Origin: Acidobacteriota bacterium
Lineage (GTDB): Bacteria > Acidobacteriota > Vicinamibacteria > Vicinamibacterales > UBA823
DNA: 64,000 nucleotides
NCBI GenBank assembly: GCA_002730525.1
Contig: PCAK01000028.1
Coordinates: 1-64,000, forward strand
Reading direction: 5' to 3'
A model generated the notes under the pieces. That model worked only from the letters and a program-made list of their open reading frames with translations. It searched no databases and was not told the origin of the DNA. The position numbers were made by a program, and so were the translations under genes. Positions 18,369 to 26,726 of this stretch are shown piece by piece. Positions within the stretch are counted from its first letter, which is position 1. Each line of letters opens with the position of its first letter.

Positions 18369-18485
18369 CGGCAGTCGGCGTTGGGATCGGTCCACGACCG
18401 GCCGAAAACCCCCGTGGAAAGCCTCTTTGTAACACAGGCTCAGGGCCCGCGCAATTTGGGTGGAACGCCCTCTGACGGCCGCCAC

Positions 18486-20003
18486 TCAGCGATTCTTCAG
18501 GGCACCGGCGGCCAGCAACAGCGACAGCGCGCCCAGAAAGTCGGGAAGGCCGACCTCCGGGTGCCGGTCGTTGTAGACCTCGAACAGATCGGGCACCTGA
18601 TCGCAGTCGCCCGCCATCCCCACGAGCGCCGGCAGATCGACACCCCGGACGAACCTGACCGCGGTGGGCGGAATGGCGGGGGTCTCGAGGCGCAGGCGCG
18701 CCTCCAGCACGACCTCGCGTCCGGCGATGCCCGGCTGGCGTTCGATGCGCAGACGATCCCCCGGCACGAAGTCGATCCCGGACCGCTGCTTGAGATCGCC
18801 GAAGGCGGCCCGCACCGTCGGGTCGCCGCGCAGCGTCTCGACGTCGATCGCCGCGGGCGGTTGCATGCCGAGACCGGCCAGATCGTCTCCGACGGTGGAC
18901 CGCCCCGCCCAGAATGGATGGTCATGAGCGGTCGCCGCATCACCGAAGTAGTCGGCCGCCTGACGGGCGAAGCTCGTGACGACCTCGGCCTCACGTGCCG
19001 CGTAGAATCCGCGAGCCGGCTCGGCCATCTCCGGTCGGGTGAGGCAGGTGTTGGCGACGATGGATGCCATCCAGGCCGACGCAATCGCCTTCTTCACGCC
19101 GAAGGACGAGAGCGGGTCGATGAACGAGGCGGCATCGCCCACCAGCAGGCACGCGGGCGCCGAATAGCGTTCGGCCGCATAGACCGACGCGTCACAGGCC
19201 CACGGCTCGATTGCCAGGGTGGCGCCCTCGGTCAGGCCGGCGAGTCGCTGCGTCTTGGCGAGTTCGACGCGGTAGGTATCCGCGAGATTGCCGCCACGCT
19301 CCAGATCGGTCGCGCGCGGGTCGACCATGACGGTCAGGTAGCGTCGCGACGCGCTGACCGGCACCGACCAGGCCCAGCCGTCCCGATACGCTTCGACGAG
19401 CGTATGGCTCGGTTCGGAAAGAGGCCAGCCCGACGCGCGGTCCCAGATCGCGACGATCGCCAGCGTTGCCGGGCCGTCGCCATATCGACGGAAGCCGTGC
19501 CGCGCGACGACGCCGGCTCGGCCGGAACAATCGAGCACGATCTGCGCGTCGACGCGAGTGTCACCGCCGCCGTCGGCCACACCCACGACGGCGCGACCCT
19601 CAGCGAACTCGACACGCTTGACCATCCGTTCGCTGATGCGGGCGCCTGCCGCCTCGGCCTGCGACCTCAGCAGTCGATCGAAACGACGCCGCTCCACCTG
19701 GTGGCCGAACGCGCCCTCGGCGAACCTCTCCGACCGGGACTCGCCGTCGCCCCACCAGACGGTGTTCCCCGTCGACCGGTAGAACCCCGCGGCGTCGACT
19801 GCCTCGAGCACCCCGACAGCGCGGAAGAGCTTCCGGCAGCTAGGTGGAATCGACTCGGCGAGGGTTGGAGCGTCCGACTCGGGCTTCGTGAAGACGAGGA
19901 CCGCGTGTCCCCAGGCGGCCAGTAGGTGCGCGGCCACCGCTCCGGCCGGGCCGCCGCCGACGATGACGACGTCCGAACTGGCGGGCAACTGCCGGGATAC
20001 CAT
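18486..20003 (-). CDS. qhpG: FAD-dependent tryptophan hydroxylase QhpG of CTQ biogenesis
   Basis: A 505-residue flavoprotein of the tryptophan-halogenase/PHBH-like class. The FAD fold GGGPAGAVAAHLLAAWGH lies near the N-terminus, with a middle motif LDCSGRAGVVARHG and the second FAD motif LLVGDAASFIDPLSSFGVKKA. In QHNDH biogenesis QhpG adds oxygen to the CTQ-precursor Trp of the cross-linked gamma subunit. It is the first gene of the cluster, behind a TATAAT box. ATG 20003 matches the family start; the open frame further upstream is antisense to the divergent phosphoesterase gene. Confidence 0.9.
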   Translation of the reverse strand: MVSRQLPASSDVVIVGGGPAGAVAAHLLAAWGHAVLVFTKPESDAPTLAESIPPSCRKLFRAVGVLEAVDAAGFYRSTGNTVWWGDGESRSERFAEGAFGHQVERRRFDRLLRSQAEAAGARISERMVKRVEFAEGRAVVGVADGGGDTRVDAQIVLDCSGRAGVVARHGFRRYGDGPATLAIVAIWDRASGWPLSEPSHTLVEAYRDGWAWSVPVSASRRYLTVMVDPRATDLERGGNLADTYRVELAKTQRLAGLTEGATLAIEPWACDASVYAAERYSAPACLLVGDAASFIDPLSSFGVKKAIASAWMASIVANTCLTRPEMAEPARGFYAAREAEVVTSFARQAADYFGDAATAHDHPFWAGRSTVGDDLAGLGMQPPAAIDVETLRGDPTVRAAFGDLKQRSGIDFVPGDRLRIERQPGIAGREVVLEARLRLETPAIPPTAVRFVRGVDLPALVGMAGDCDQVPDLFEVYNDRHPEVGLPDFLGALSLLLAAGALKNR

Positions 20004-20067
20004 GGTGAGAACCAGCGGATCCGGCACAGCGGGTCGACAGCGTGCCGGAGAGACGACTGGCCGGGAA

Positions 20068-20073
20068 ATTATA
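20068..20073 (-). promoter_or_regulatory. -10 box of the qhp operon
   Basis: A perfect TATAAT on the minus strand, about 65 bases before ATG 20003. The -35 region is poor, which would fit activator dependence. No AraC-type QhpR gene is in the window. Confidence 0.42.
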
Positions 20074-20126
20074 CGCTGGCCACCGACGAGGCCCGGGCCG
20101 GTCGAGTGACAGCCCCCGAAGGATCG

Positions 20127-20636
20127 ATGACAATTGGGCCGACGATGCAGATCGCCATCATTTCGGACATCCACGATCGGCGCGATCACCTGGCCACCGT
20201 GCTCGACCAGGTGTCCGGCGCCGATCTGCTCATCTGCTGCGGCGATCTCTGCTCGCCGTTCATCGTCGTGCAGCTCGGTGAGGGATTCCACCGGCCGATC
20301 CACGTCGTCTTCGGCAACAACGACGGCGATCTCTTCCGCATTTCCCAGCAGGCCAGCCGATTCTCGCATCTGACCCTGCACGGCGAATTCGCGGAACTCA
20401 CGTGCGACGGCAAGCGGATCGCCGTCAATCACTTTCCGGAGATCGCCCGCGCCCTGGCAGCCTCCGATCGCTACGACCTGGTCTGCTACGGGCACGACCA
20501 TCAGCATGCGATCACCGCGGACGGTGAGACCGTCATCGTGAACCCCGGCGAGGTCTACGGCGGCTTAAGCGGCACCGCGAGCTACGCCGTGTACGACACC
20601 GCGACGGGCGTGGCCGAGCGACGCGCTCTCGACTGA
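20127..20636 (+). CDS. Metallophosphoesterase (YfcE/MJ0936 family)
   Basis: A 169-residue calcineurin-like phosphoesterase. The metal-site motifs appear in order: ISDIHDR (Asp14, His16), CGDLC, FGNNDGD and CYGHDHQH, ending in VNPGEVYGGLSG typical of YfcE-type phosphodiesterases. The substrate is unknown. ATG 20127 has AAGGA 5 bases upstream; ATG 20145 is an alternative. It is divergent from qhpG with a 123-base gap. Confidence 0.9.
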   Translation: MTIGPTMQIAIISDIHDRRDHLATVLDQVSGADLLICCGDLCSPFIVVQLGEGFHRPIHVVFGNNDGDLFRISQQASRFSHLTLHGEFAELTCDGKRIAVNHFPEIARALAASDRYDLVCYGHDHQHAITADGETVIVNPGEVYGGLSGTASYAVYDTATGVAERRALD

Positions 20637-20666
20637 CCGCCGGCCAGTGGGCCGGTTGAATCGTGG

Positions 20667-20672
20667 TAGGCT
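20667..20672 (+). promoter_or_regulatory. -10-like hexamer before the exported FAH-family gene
   Basis: TAGGCT ends 8 bases before ATG 20681 with no Shine-Dalgarno sequence. Confidence 0.38.
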
Positions 20673-20680
20673 CGATTTTC

Positions 20681-21520
20681 ATGACCATTCCGCGCATCGT
20701 CGCATCGGCCGTGGTGGCTGCCATGCTCGCAGCCACACCCCTGGCGGCGCAGGACGTCACGAAGTACGTGCGCTACGCCTACGCGGGCGCCGAATCCTAC
20801 GGCATCCTGGAGGGCGACCAGATCCACGCGCTACGGGGCGATCTCTTCGACTCGCCCACCCGCACCGGCCGCACGATCGCGCTGGCCGACGCCACGCTGC
20901 TCATTCCGGTGACGCCGTCGAAGATCATCGCCGTCGGCTTCAACTACCGGAGCCATCTCGGTGACCGCGAGCCCGACCCGTACCCCGGGCTCTTCATCAA
21001 GTACCCGACGTCGCTGATCGCGACCGGCGAATCGATCGTCTTCCCGCCGGGCGCCGGCAACGTACACTACGAGGGCGAGATGGTCCTCGTCATCGGGCGG
21101 CGCGCGCGGCATGTGTCGCGTGAGGACGCGCTCGACCACGTCTTCGGCGTAACCGCCGGCAATGACGTCAGCGAACGCGACTGGCAGGCTGGAGATCTCC
21201 AGTGGTTCCGCGCCAAAGCGTCCGACACGTTCGGACCGCTGGGCCCCGCGATCGTCACGGGCCTGGACCCCGACGACCTGCTGCTCCAGACCCGCCTGAA
21301 CGGCGAGGTGCGCCAGTCGCAGCGCACGAGCGACCTCTTCTTCGGCTCGGCCGAGATCATCAGCTACGTCAGTCAGTTCGTGACGCTTGAGCCCGGTGAT
21401 GTCATCTATACGGGCACGCCCGGGGAGACTCACGCGATGCACCCCGGCGACGTCGTCGAGATCGAACTGGAGGGCGTCGGCATCCTCCGCAACACCGTCG
21501 CGGGCGCTGACAACCGGTAG
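20681..21520 (+). CDS. Fumarylacetoacetate hydrolase-family protein with a signal peptide
   Basis: A 279-residue protein with an FAH catalytic domain. Evidence: IIAVGFNYRSHLGD, the metal-ligand segment VHYEGEMVLVIGRRAR (two Glu), TAGNDVSERDWQ, FGPLGPAIVTGLDPDDL and the C-terminal FVTLEPGDVIYTGTPGETH. The family cleaves C-C bonds or hydrates/isomerises dioxo acids in the cytoplasm. Here the first ~24 residues (PRIVASAVVAAMLAATPLAA, then Q) form a clear export signal. Start ATG 20681 is set by that signal and by the TAGGCT box. The substrate is unknown. Confidence 0.88.
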   Translation: MTIPRIVASAVVAAMLAATPLAAQDVTKYVRYAYAGAESYGILEGDQIHALRGDLFDSPTRTGRTIALADATLLIPVTPSKIIAVGFNYRSHLGDREPDPYPGLFIKYPTSLIATGESIVFPPGAGNVHYEGEMVLVIGRRARHVSREDALDHVFGVTAGNDVSERDWQAGDLQWFRAKASDTFGPLGPAIVTGLDPDDLLLQTRLNGEVRQSQRTSDLFFGSAEIISYVSQFVTLEPGDVIYTGTPGETHAMHPGDVVEIELEGVGILRNTVAGADNR

Positions 21521-21547
21521 CGCTGGTTCAGCAGACGCACTCGACGT

Positions 21548-22876
21548 ATGCCCCCTGACGCCACGAGCGGATCAACGGCGGACACTGACAGCTTGCTGCG
21601 GCCGGTCGCCGTGCGCGGCGAGCGGGTCTACGTCATCGACGAAGAGGGAAACCGCTACCTCGACGCCGCCGGCAGCGGCGGCGTCGTCACGATCGGCCAT
21701 GGTGTTCGCAGCGTGGCCGACGCAGTGGCGCCGCGCTGCGCGAGCTGCCGTTCGTCCACGGCGGTGTCTTCGACACGCCGCAGAGCTTCGAGCTAGCGGC
21801 GATGCTGAGCGGCAGCTTCCCCGGCCCGGAACAGGACGCCGATGTGATCTTCACGTCGGGCGGCTCGGAGGCGACAGAGGTGGCCATCGCCACCGCGCGC
21901 CGCTACTGGGCAGCAAAGGGTGAGCCGGCTCGACACACCGTGCTGGGCCGGTGGCACGGCTACCACGGCGGCACGGCCGCGGCGCAGACGCTGTCGGGCA
22001 ACCGGGCCCCCAGACAGGCCTATGCGGTGACCGAGGTGCCGCTCGCGGCGCCATGCTACTGCTACCGCTGCCCGTTCGACGTCGAGTTTCCGTTCTGCGA
22101 GGTCGCCTGCGCGCACGATCTGGAGGAGACGATCCGTCGCGCCGGGCCGGAGACCGTGGCCGCATTCATCTGCGAGCCAATTGTGGGCGAGACGAGCGGC
22201 GCGGTTCCGCCGCCGACCTACCTCAAGACGATTCGCGACATCTGCGACGCACACGGCATCCTGTTCATTGCCGACGAGACACTGACCGGCGGCGGACGGA
22301 CCGGTCAGTTCTTCGCCATCGAGCATTGGGACGTCGCGCCGGACATGTTGATCGTCGGCGGCGGCCTGGCGAGTGGCTACGCGCCGCTTGGCGCACTCCT
22401 GGTAAGCGAAAAGATCTCGGAGGAAGCCGACGGGGCCGACCAGCCGCCAGAGCCGACGTTCACCTATCAGGCGCATCCGCCCTCGGTGGCCGCCGGCCTC
22501 GCCGTCCAGCAGTATCTGGATACGGCACGAGCTAATCGCCCGCGCGCGCGAGCGTGGCGAGTATCTGACCGACCACCTGGCGCCGCTCAACCGGATCGCC
22601 CGCGTGGGTGAGATTCGCGGTCAGGGCCTCCTCAGGACGATCGAACTGGTCGCCGACAAGAGCGCCCGCACGCCGATCCCGCCCGAATCGCTCTTCGTCG
22701 AGCGCGTGTTCGAGAAACTCCGGCACAACGGGGTGCTCGTGCACGCCGTGCGCGGCACGGTCGACGGCACGGTGGGCGAGCATCTGATGCTGGCGCCGCC
22801 GTTCGTCATCACCGAGGCCGAGATCGACCGGATCGTGCAGGCGCTGGAAGACGCCCTGCGCAGCACCAGCATGTAG
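21548..22876 (+). pseudogene. Class III (PLP) aminotransferase, frameshifted and missing the catalytic Lys
   Basis: The full length (~443 codons) can only be read by joining three frames. Frame one (21548 to ~21730) holds YVIDEEGNRYLDAAGSGGV. One base is missing near 21728-21733; the next frame gives ALRELPFVHGGVFDTPQSFE through FIADETLTGGGRTGQFFAIE. One base is extra near 22525, after which the first frame returns (HELIARARERGEYLTDHLAP to the stop). At the PLP lysine, usually GKGL before GYAPLGA, this copy has GGGL (codon 22360-22362 is GGC). Two indels plus loss of the essential Lys argue for a dead gene rather than sequencing error alone. Confidence 0.82.
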
Positions 22877-22885
22877 CCCGGCCGG

Positions 22886-23242
22886 CTACTTGCTGTCGGC
22901 GTCCAGGTACTGACTCTTCCCTTCCTCCCAGTCGTTCCGCCGCTTGGTGAAGAAGTCCCAGACGATACAGTCCTCCATCACCCAGGCTTCGTGTTCGGCG
23001 TTGGCCGGGATGACGAGGATCTCGCCCGTCTGCAGTAGCACCTCCTGCCCGTCGATCTTGAGGCGGAGCGCACCGTCTATAACGCACGTAAACTGCTCGG
23101 CTGCATGGCTGTGCTTTCCTATGTGCGTGCCGCCCGCCAAGGTCAGCCGAGCGAACGTCCCGTTGTCACCCCACACCACGCACCGCTCGACGTTGTTGGT
23201 GATCCGCTCGACCGGAATGTCTTCCCACGTCACGCCCTTCAT
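22886..23242 (-). CDS. Cupin-domain protein
   Basis: A 118-residue single-domain cupin. Motif 1 is GTHIGKHSHAAEQFTCVIDG (two His and a Glu as metal ligands). Motif 2 is GEILVIPANAEHEAWV (His). Small cupins of this kind bind a metal and act as isomerases, dioxygenases or sensors. The ending DWEEGKSQYL is also found in small stand-alone cupins. A GAGAGAGGA stretch precedes ATG 23242. It converges on the dead aminotransferase gene. The function is not assignable. Confidence 0.85.
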   Translation of the reverse strand: MKGVTWEDIPVERITNNVERCVVWGDNGTFARLTLAGGTHIGKHSHAAEQFTCVIDGALRLKIDGQEVLLQTGEILVIPANAEHEAWVMEDCIVWDFFTKRRNDWEEGKSQYLDADSK

Positions 23243-23344
23243 GATCGATTCCTCTCTCGTGTCGATACCGCCGCCATCCGACCACCTGGACTACAATTCC
23301 GAGTGACCGGTCTCGGACCTTAGCATTGACCAGGGAGGCATCCA

Positions 23345-24730
23345 ATGCTCCGCAGAATCACGCTCGCTGCCCTAGCGTTCGCCACAGCCTCGCTGGCCGC
23401 GGCGCCAGCCGTCGAGGAGTCGCGCACGATGCAGTCGGCTGGCGACGGCCGCTTCACGATGGCCCTCACCGGCGACTCCATCATCACCCGACGGCTGTCG
23501 GTCTATCAAGAGCCCGAGTTCCTGGAGATGATCGGACTGCTGCGTCGAGCCGACGTCGCATTCACGAACCTGGAGATGCTCTTCCACGACTACGAGCCCT
23601 ACCCGATGCACCAGAGCGGGGGGACCTACATGCGCGCAGCGCCCGCACTGGTTGACGAGTTGACGTGGGCCGGCTTCGACATGGTCGCCCGCGCGAACAA
23701 CCACACCGGGGACTACGGCACCCTGGGCATGGATCTGACGACCCGCTACGTGGACGCGGCCGGGCTGACCCAGGCCGGCGTCGGCCACAGCCTGGCGGAG
23801 GCTCGGGAGGCCAAGTTCCTGGAAACCGCCGAGGCCCGCGTGGCCCTCATCTCGGTGGCGTCGACCTTCCCCGACCACTCGCGGGCTGGCCGGACGCGCG
23901 GCGACGTGCCGGCCCGGCCGGGCCTGAACCCGCTGCGCTTCGACACGAGCTATGTCGTGACGCGCGATCAACTCGAATCTCTGCGCAGCACGATGCGAGA
24001 TCTCGGCTTCAGCGTGCCCGACGACGAGGACCAGCTGACCTTCCGCGGCAATCGTTTCGTCCTGGGCGACGCGCCGGCGGTGCGAACCGAGCCCAACAGC
24101 GATGACGTGCGCGAGATCGCTGCCGTCGTGGCCAACGCCAGCCGGCAGGCCGACTACACCATCGTGACCATTCACGCCCACGAGGGTGACGGCGACCGGT
24201 TCGTCCCCGCGCAGTTCCTCGTGGTCTTCGCGCACGCGATGATCGACGCGGGCGCCGACATTTTCGTCGGCCATGGACCACACGTCGTTCGAGGCATCGA
24301 GTTCAGAGACGGCAAGCCGATCCTCTACAGCCTGGCGAACTTCCTCTTCCAGAACGAAACCCTGCTCAGGCTGCCTAGCGAGAACTACGAGCCATACGAT
24401 CTCGACGGCGATGCGCACGTCGCCGACTTCAATGACCGGCGTTACGACAACGACACACGCGGCTTCCCCGCGCAGCGTGAAATCTGGGAGTCGGTGGTGG
24501 CCGTCGCCGAATGGGACGGCCCGCACCTGGCGGACCTGCGCCTGCACCCGATCACGCTCGGGTTCGGCGAGTCGCGGGTGGTGCGCGGCCGACCGATGTT
24601 CGCTGATGCCGAGCTGGGCGCCAAGATCATCGGCGACGTGAACCGGCTGTCGGCGCCGTTCGGCACCACGGTCGTCTTCGAGGACGGCGTGGGCCGGGTA
24701 CAGCTGCCGGCCTCGACGAGCCAGCCGTAA
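23345..24730 (+). CDS. CapA-family (poly-gamma-glutamate capsule type) metallophosphatase-like protein, exported
   Basis: A 461-residue protein with a signal peptide (RRITLAALAFATASLAAAPA). CapA/PGA_cap motifs appear in order: ALTGDSIITRRL, DVAFTNLEMLF, MVARANNHTGDYG, TIVTIHAHEGD and FVGHGPHVVRGIE, then PILYSLANFLFQNE. The fold resembles metallophosphatases. Named members help make poly-gamma-glutamate, but many, including this one, stand alone without capB or capC. ATG 23345 follows GGGAGG 7 bases upstream. A TACAAT at 23292-23297 is a possible -10 box. Confidence 0.9.
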   Translation: MLRRITLAALAFATASLAAAPAVEESRTMQSAGDGRFTMALTGDSIITRRLSVYQEPEFLEMIGLLRRADVAFTNLEMLFHDYEPYPMHQSGGTYMRAAPALVDELTWAGFDMVARANNHTGDYGTLGMDLTTRYVDAAGLTQAGVGHSLAEAREAKFLETAEARVALISVASTFPDHSRAGRTRGDVPARPGLNPLRFDTSYVVTRDQLESLRSTMRDLGFSVPDDEDQLTFRGNRFVLGDAPAVRTEPNSDDVREIAAVVANASRQADYTIVTIHAHEGDGDRFVPAQFLVVFAHAMIDAGADIFVGHGPHVVRGIEFRDGKPILYSLANFLFQNETLLRLPSENYEPYDLDGDAHVADFNDRRYDNDTRGFPAQREIWESVVAVAEWDGPHLADLRLHPITLGFGESRVVRGRPMFADAELGAKIIGDVNRLSAPFGTTVVFEDGVGRVQLPASTSQP

Positions 24731-24753
24731 CGTCGCAGCTCCCCGCGGCGGTA

Positions 24754-24759
24754 TATAGT
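24754..24759 (+). promoter_or_regulatory. -10-like box before the DUF5752/TreT pair
   Basis: TATAGT in a short AT-rich patch (GTATATAGTA), about 60 bases before ATG 24819. The -35 region is weak. Confidence 0.3.
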
Positions 24760-24818
24760 AGGGGCGCCAGCGACGCGGACGGATCGGCCTCGCAGCCGAC
24801 GAGGTACCGTGGGAGCCG

Positions 24819-25475
24819 ATGCCGAGCCAGAAGAGCTTTACCTTCCATACCGAGCTTCGCCTGGTGGCGCTGACCGGCGTCAAGGCTCTCGGTGTCTCGG
24901 ATCTCCGCTCGGCCTTGCAGAAGCTCCCCGGGTCGTCGGTCTTCTACCACACGCATCAGGAATACCTGGCGCACAACTTCGAGAAGCCGATCTACTACAA
25001 CGACTTCGCGGTCTGGGTGCACGAGGCGCTGCGCGAGGAGGCGCTCGCCGAGAAGCTCGCCGCCATCGACCTGCTGGGATTCACCAGCATCCGGGAGCTG
25101 CGTGCCGCGCTCGTCTCGACGATCGACGACTATCTCCCGGCGATGCGGCGGCCGGGGTTCGAGTGCCACCCGGACGACGCCTTCCATTTCTGCAAGTCGA
25201 AGAGCTTCATCCTGCCGACGGGCGTCGTGGCCTGCGACGTGCCAGAGTTCTTCACCAAGCTGCCGCACGTCAGCATTGCGTCGCTGTATTTCCACTTTTT
25301 CGAAGCCCGACTTCGGCTCCGGTGGCGAACCAATGATTTCTCCCGGTGGATCAAGGATCGCGGACGCCCCGACCTCGCCGACGCCATCGATCGACTCGAC
25401 CCCTATGTCCGCACGCTGGACGAGCTGAGAGACGCCATTGTCGCGCTCGCGGACACGCCGGAGCCGCAAGCGTGA
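24819..25475 (+). CDS. DUF5752 family protein
   Basis: A 218-residue soluble protein recognised as DUF5752 by FHTELRLVALTGVKALGVSD, SSVFYHTHQEYLAHNF, NDFAVWVHEAL and FHFCKSKSFILPTG. No catalytic motif is evident. Members are usually encoded next to trehalose synthase/glycosyltransferase genes, as here. Its TGA overlaps the GTG of the next gene by 4 bases, so the two products probably work together. Confidence 0.85.
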   Translation: MPSQKSFTFHTELRLVALTGVKALGVSDLRSALQKLPGSSVFYHTHQEYLAHNFEKPIYYNDFAVWVHEALREEALAEKLAAIDLLGFTSIRELRAALVSTIDDYLPAMRRPGFECHPDDAFHFCKSKSFILPTGVVACDVPEFFTKLPHVSIASLYFHFFEARLRLRWRTNDFSRWIKDRGRPDLADAIDRLDPYVRTLDELRDAIVALADTPEPQA

Positions 25476-26707
25476 GTGCCAGCCTCGCAGACTACCGGGC
25501 GATCGTCGGCCCGGAGATCATCGACGAACTGAAGGTCGCGGCCGACCAGATCAAGCATCGGCGGCTCCAGCACATCAACTCGACGCTGGTTGGGGGCGGT
25601 GTGGCCGAACTGCTCGATCGGATGGTGCCGCTCTTCCGCGAACTCGGCGTCGAGACGAGCTGGGACGTCATCAAGGGCGAGGCGACGTTCTTCGAGGTCA
25701 CCAAGGCCTTCCACAACGCGCTGCACGGCGGCACGGAAACAATCACCGAGGCGATGCTCGAGACCTACCGCGAGACGACCGCCCAGAATCTCCAGTCGGT
25801 CGCGATCACGGGCGACGTGGTCGTCGTGCACGATCCCCAGCCCGCGGGCCTCATCGAGCAGCGGGGCGACGACCGGCGCTGGATATGGCGTTGCCATATC
25901 GACGTGTCGACGCCCGATCCGAAGGTGTGGGGGTTCCTGAAGTCGTACGTCGACCGCTACGACAGCTCCGTCTTCTCGATGCCCGAGTTCTCGCAGCAGC
26001 TGCAGATCCCGCAGTTCATGATCACACCGTCGATCGACCCGCTGAGCGACAAGAACCGGGAGCTGCCGCAGGAGACGATCGAGCGGACGCTCGAACAGTA
26101 CGGGCTGGACCCGGAGCGGCCGATTCTGACGCAGATTTCTCGGTTCGACCGGCTCAAGGATCCTGTCGGCGTGATCAAGGCCTACCGGCTGGTCAAGCGG
26201 CGGCACGACTGCCAGCTGGTCCTGGCGGGAGGGGCCGCCGACGACGATCCCGAGGGCGCGGAGGTATTGAAGGAGGTCAACGAGGCTGCCGACGGCGACG
26301 CCGATATCCATGTCGTCGCACTGCCGCCTCACAGCGATATCGAGATCAACGCGCTGGTCCGCGGGTCGACGATCGTGCTGCAGAAGTCGATCAAGGAAGG
26401 CTTCGGCCTGACCGTGACCGAGGCGCTGTGGAAGCGCAAAGCCGTCATCGCCGGCGCCGTCGGAGGGATCAAGCTACAGATCCTCAACGGCATCACCGGC
26501 TTCCTCGTGCACTCGTCCGAGGGTGCGGCGAACCGGGCGATCGAGCTGCTTGGCGACCCCGAGCTACGTCAGCGGCTCGGGACGAACGGTTACCTGCACG
26601 CCAAGGAGAACTTCCTCACGACCCGCCACATTCGCGACTACCTGCTGATGATCCTGGCGCTCGAGGAGCCGTCCAAGGATATGCGCTACCTCGTCGGCCT
26701 GCCCTGA
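25472..26707 (+). CDS. treT: Trehalose glycosyltransferring synthase (TreT-like), GT4 family
   Basis: A 411-residue GT4 glycosyltransferase. The N-terminal part RLQHINSTLVGGGVAELLDR and VIKGEATFFEVTKAFHNALH are TreT-like. WRCHIDVSTPDPKVWGFLK, the donor-side PILTQISRFDRLKDPVGVI and KEGFGLTVTEALWK (the EX7E-type motif) complete the fold. TreT joins NDP-glucose and glucose to make trehalose, a compatible solute. The start is GTG 25472, overlapping the DUF5752 stop; an earlier ATG in frame gives Arg/His-rich noise. The donor specificity is inferred from family only. Confidence 0.88.
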   Translation: MSASLADYRAIVGPEIIDELKVAADQIKHRRLQHINSTLVGGGVAELLDRMVPLFRELGVETSWDVIKGEATFFEVTKAFHNALHGGTETITEAMLETYRETTAQNLQSVAITGDVVVVHDPQPAGLIEQRGDDRRWIWRCHIDVSTPDPKVWGFLKSYVDRYDSSVFSMPEFSQQLQIPQFMITPSIDPLSDKNRELPQETIERTLEQYGLDPERPILTQISRFDRLKDPVGVIKAYRLVKRRHDCQLVLAGGAADDDPEGAEVLKEVNEAADGDADIHVVALPPHSDIEINALVRGSTIVLQKSIKEGFGLTVTEALWKRKAVIAGAVGGIKLQILNGITGFLVHSSEGAANRAIELLGDPELRQRLGTNGYLHAKENFLTTRHIRDYLLMILALEEPSKDMRYLVGLP

Positions 26708-26726
26708 CCGACCGCCGGGATCGGCG

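Noticed and set aside
16989-19925. A 978-codon open frame on the plus strand opposite qhpA and qhpG
   Set aside because: Composition is Arg/His/Gly-rich without any domain; the opposite strand encodes two well-recognised proteins. High-GC shadow frame.
21728-22530. Programmed frameshifting in the aminotransferase gene
   Set aside because: No slippery heptamer at either site, and the catalytic Lys is missing, so a functional fusion product is unlikely.
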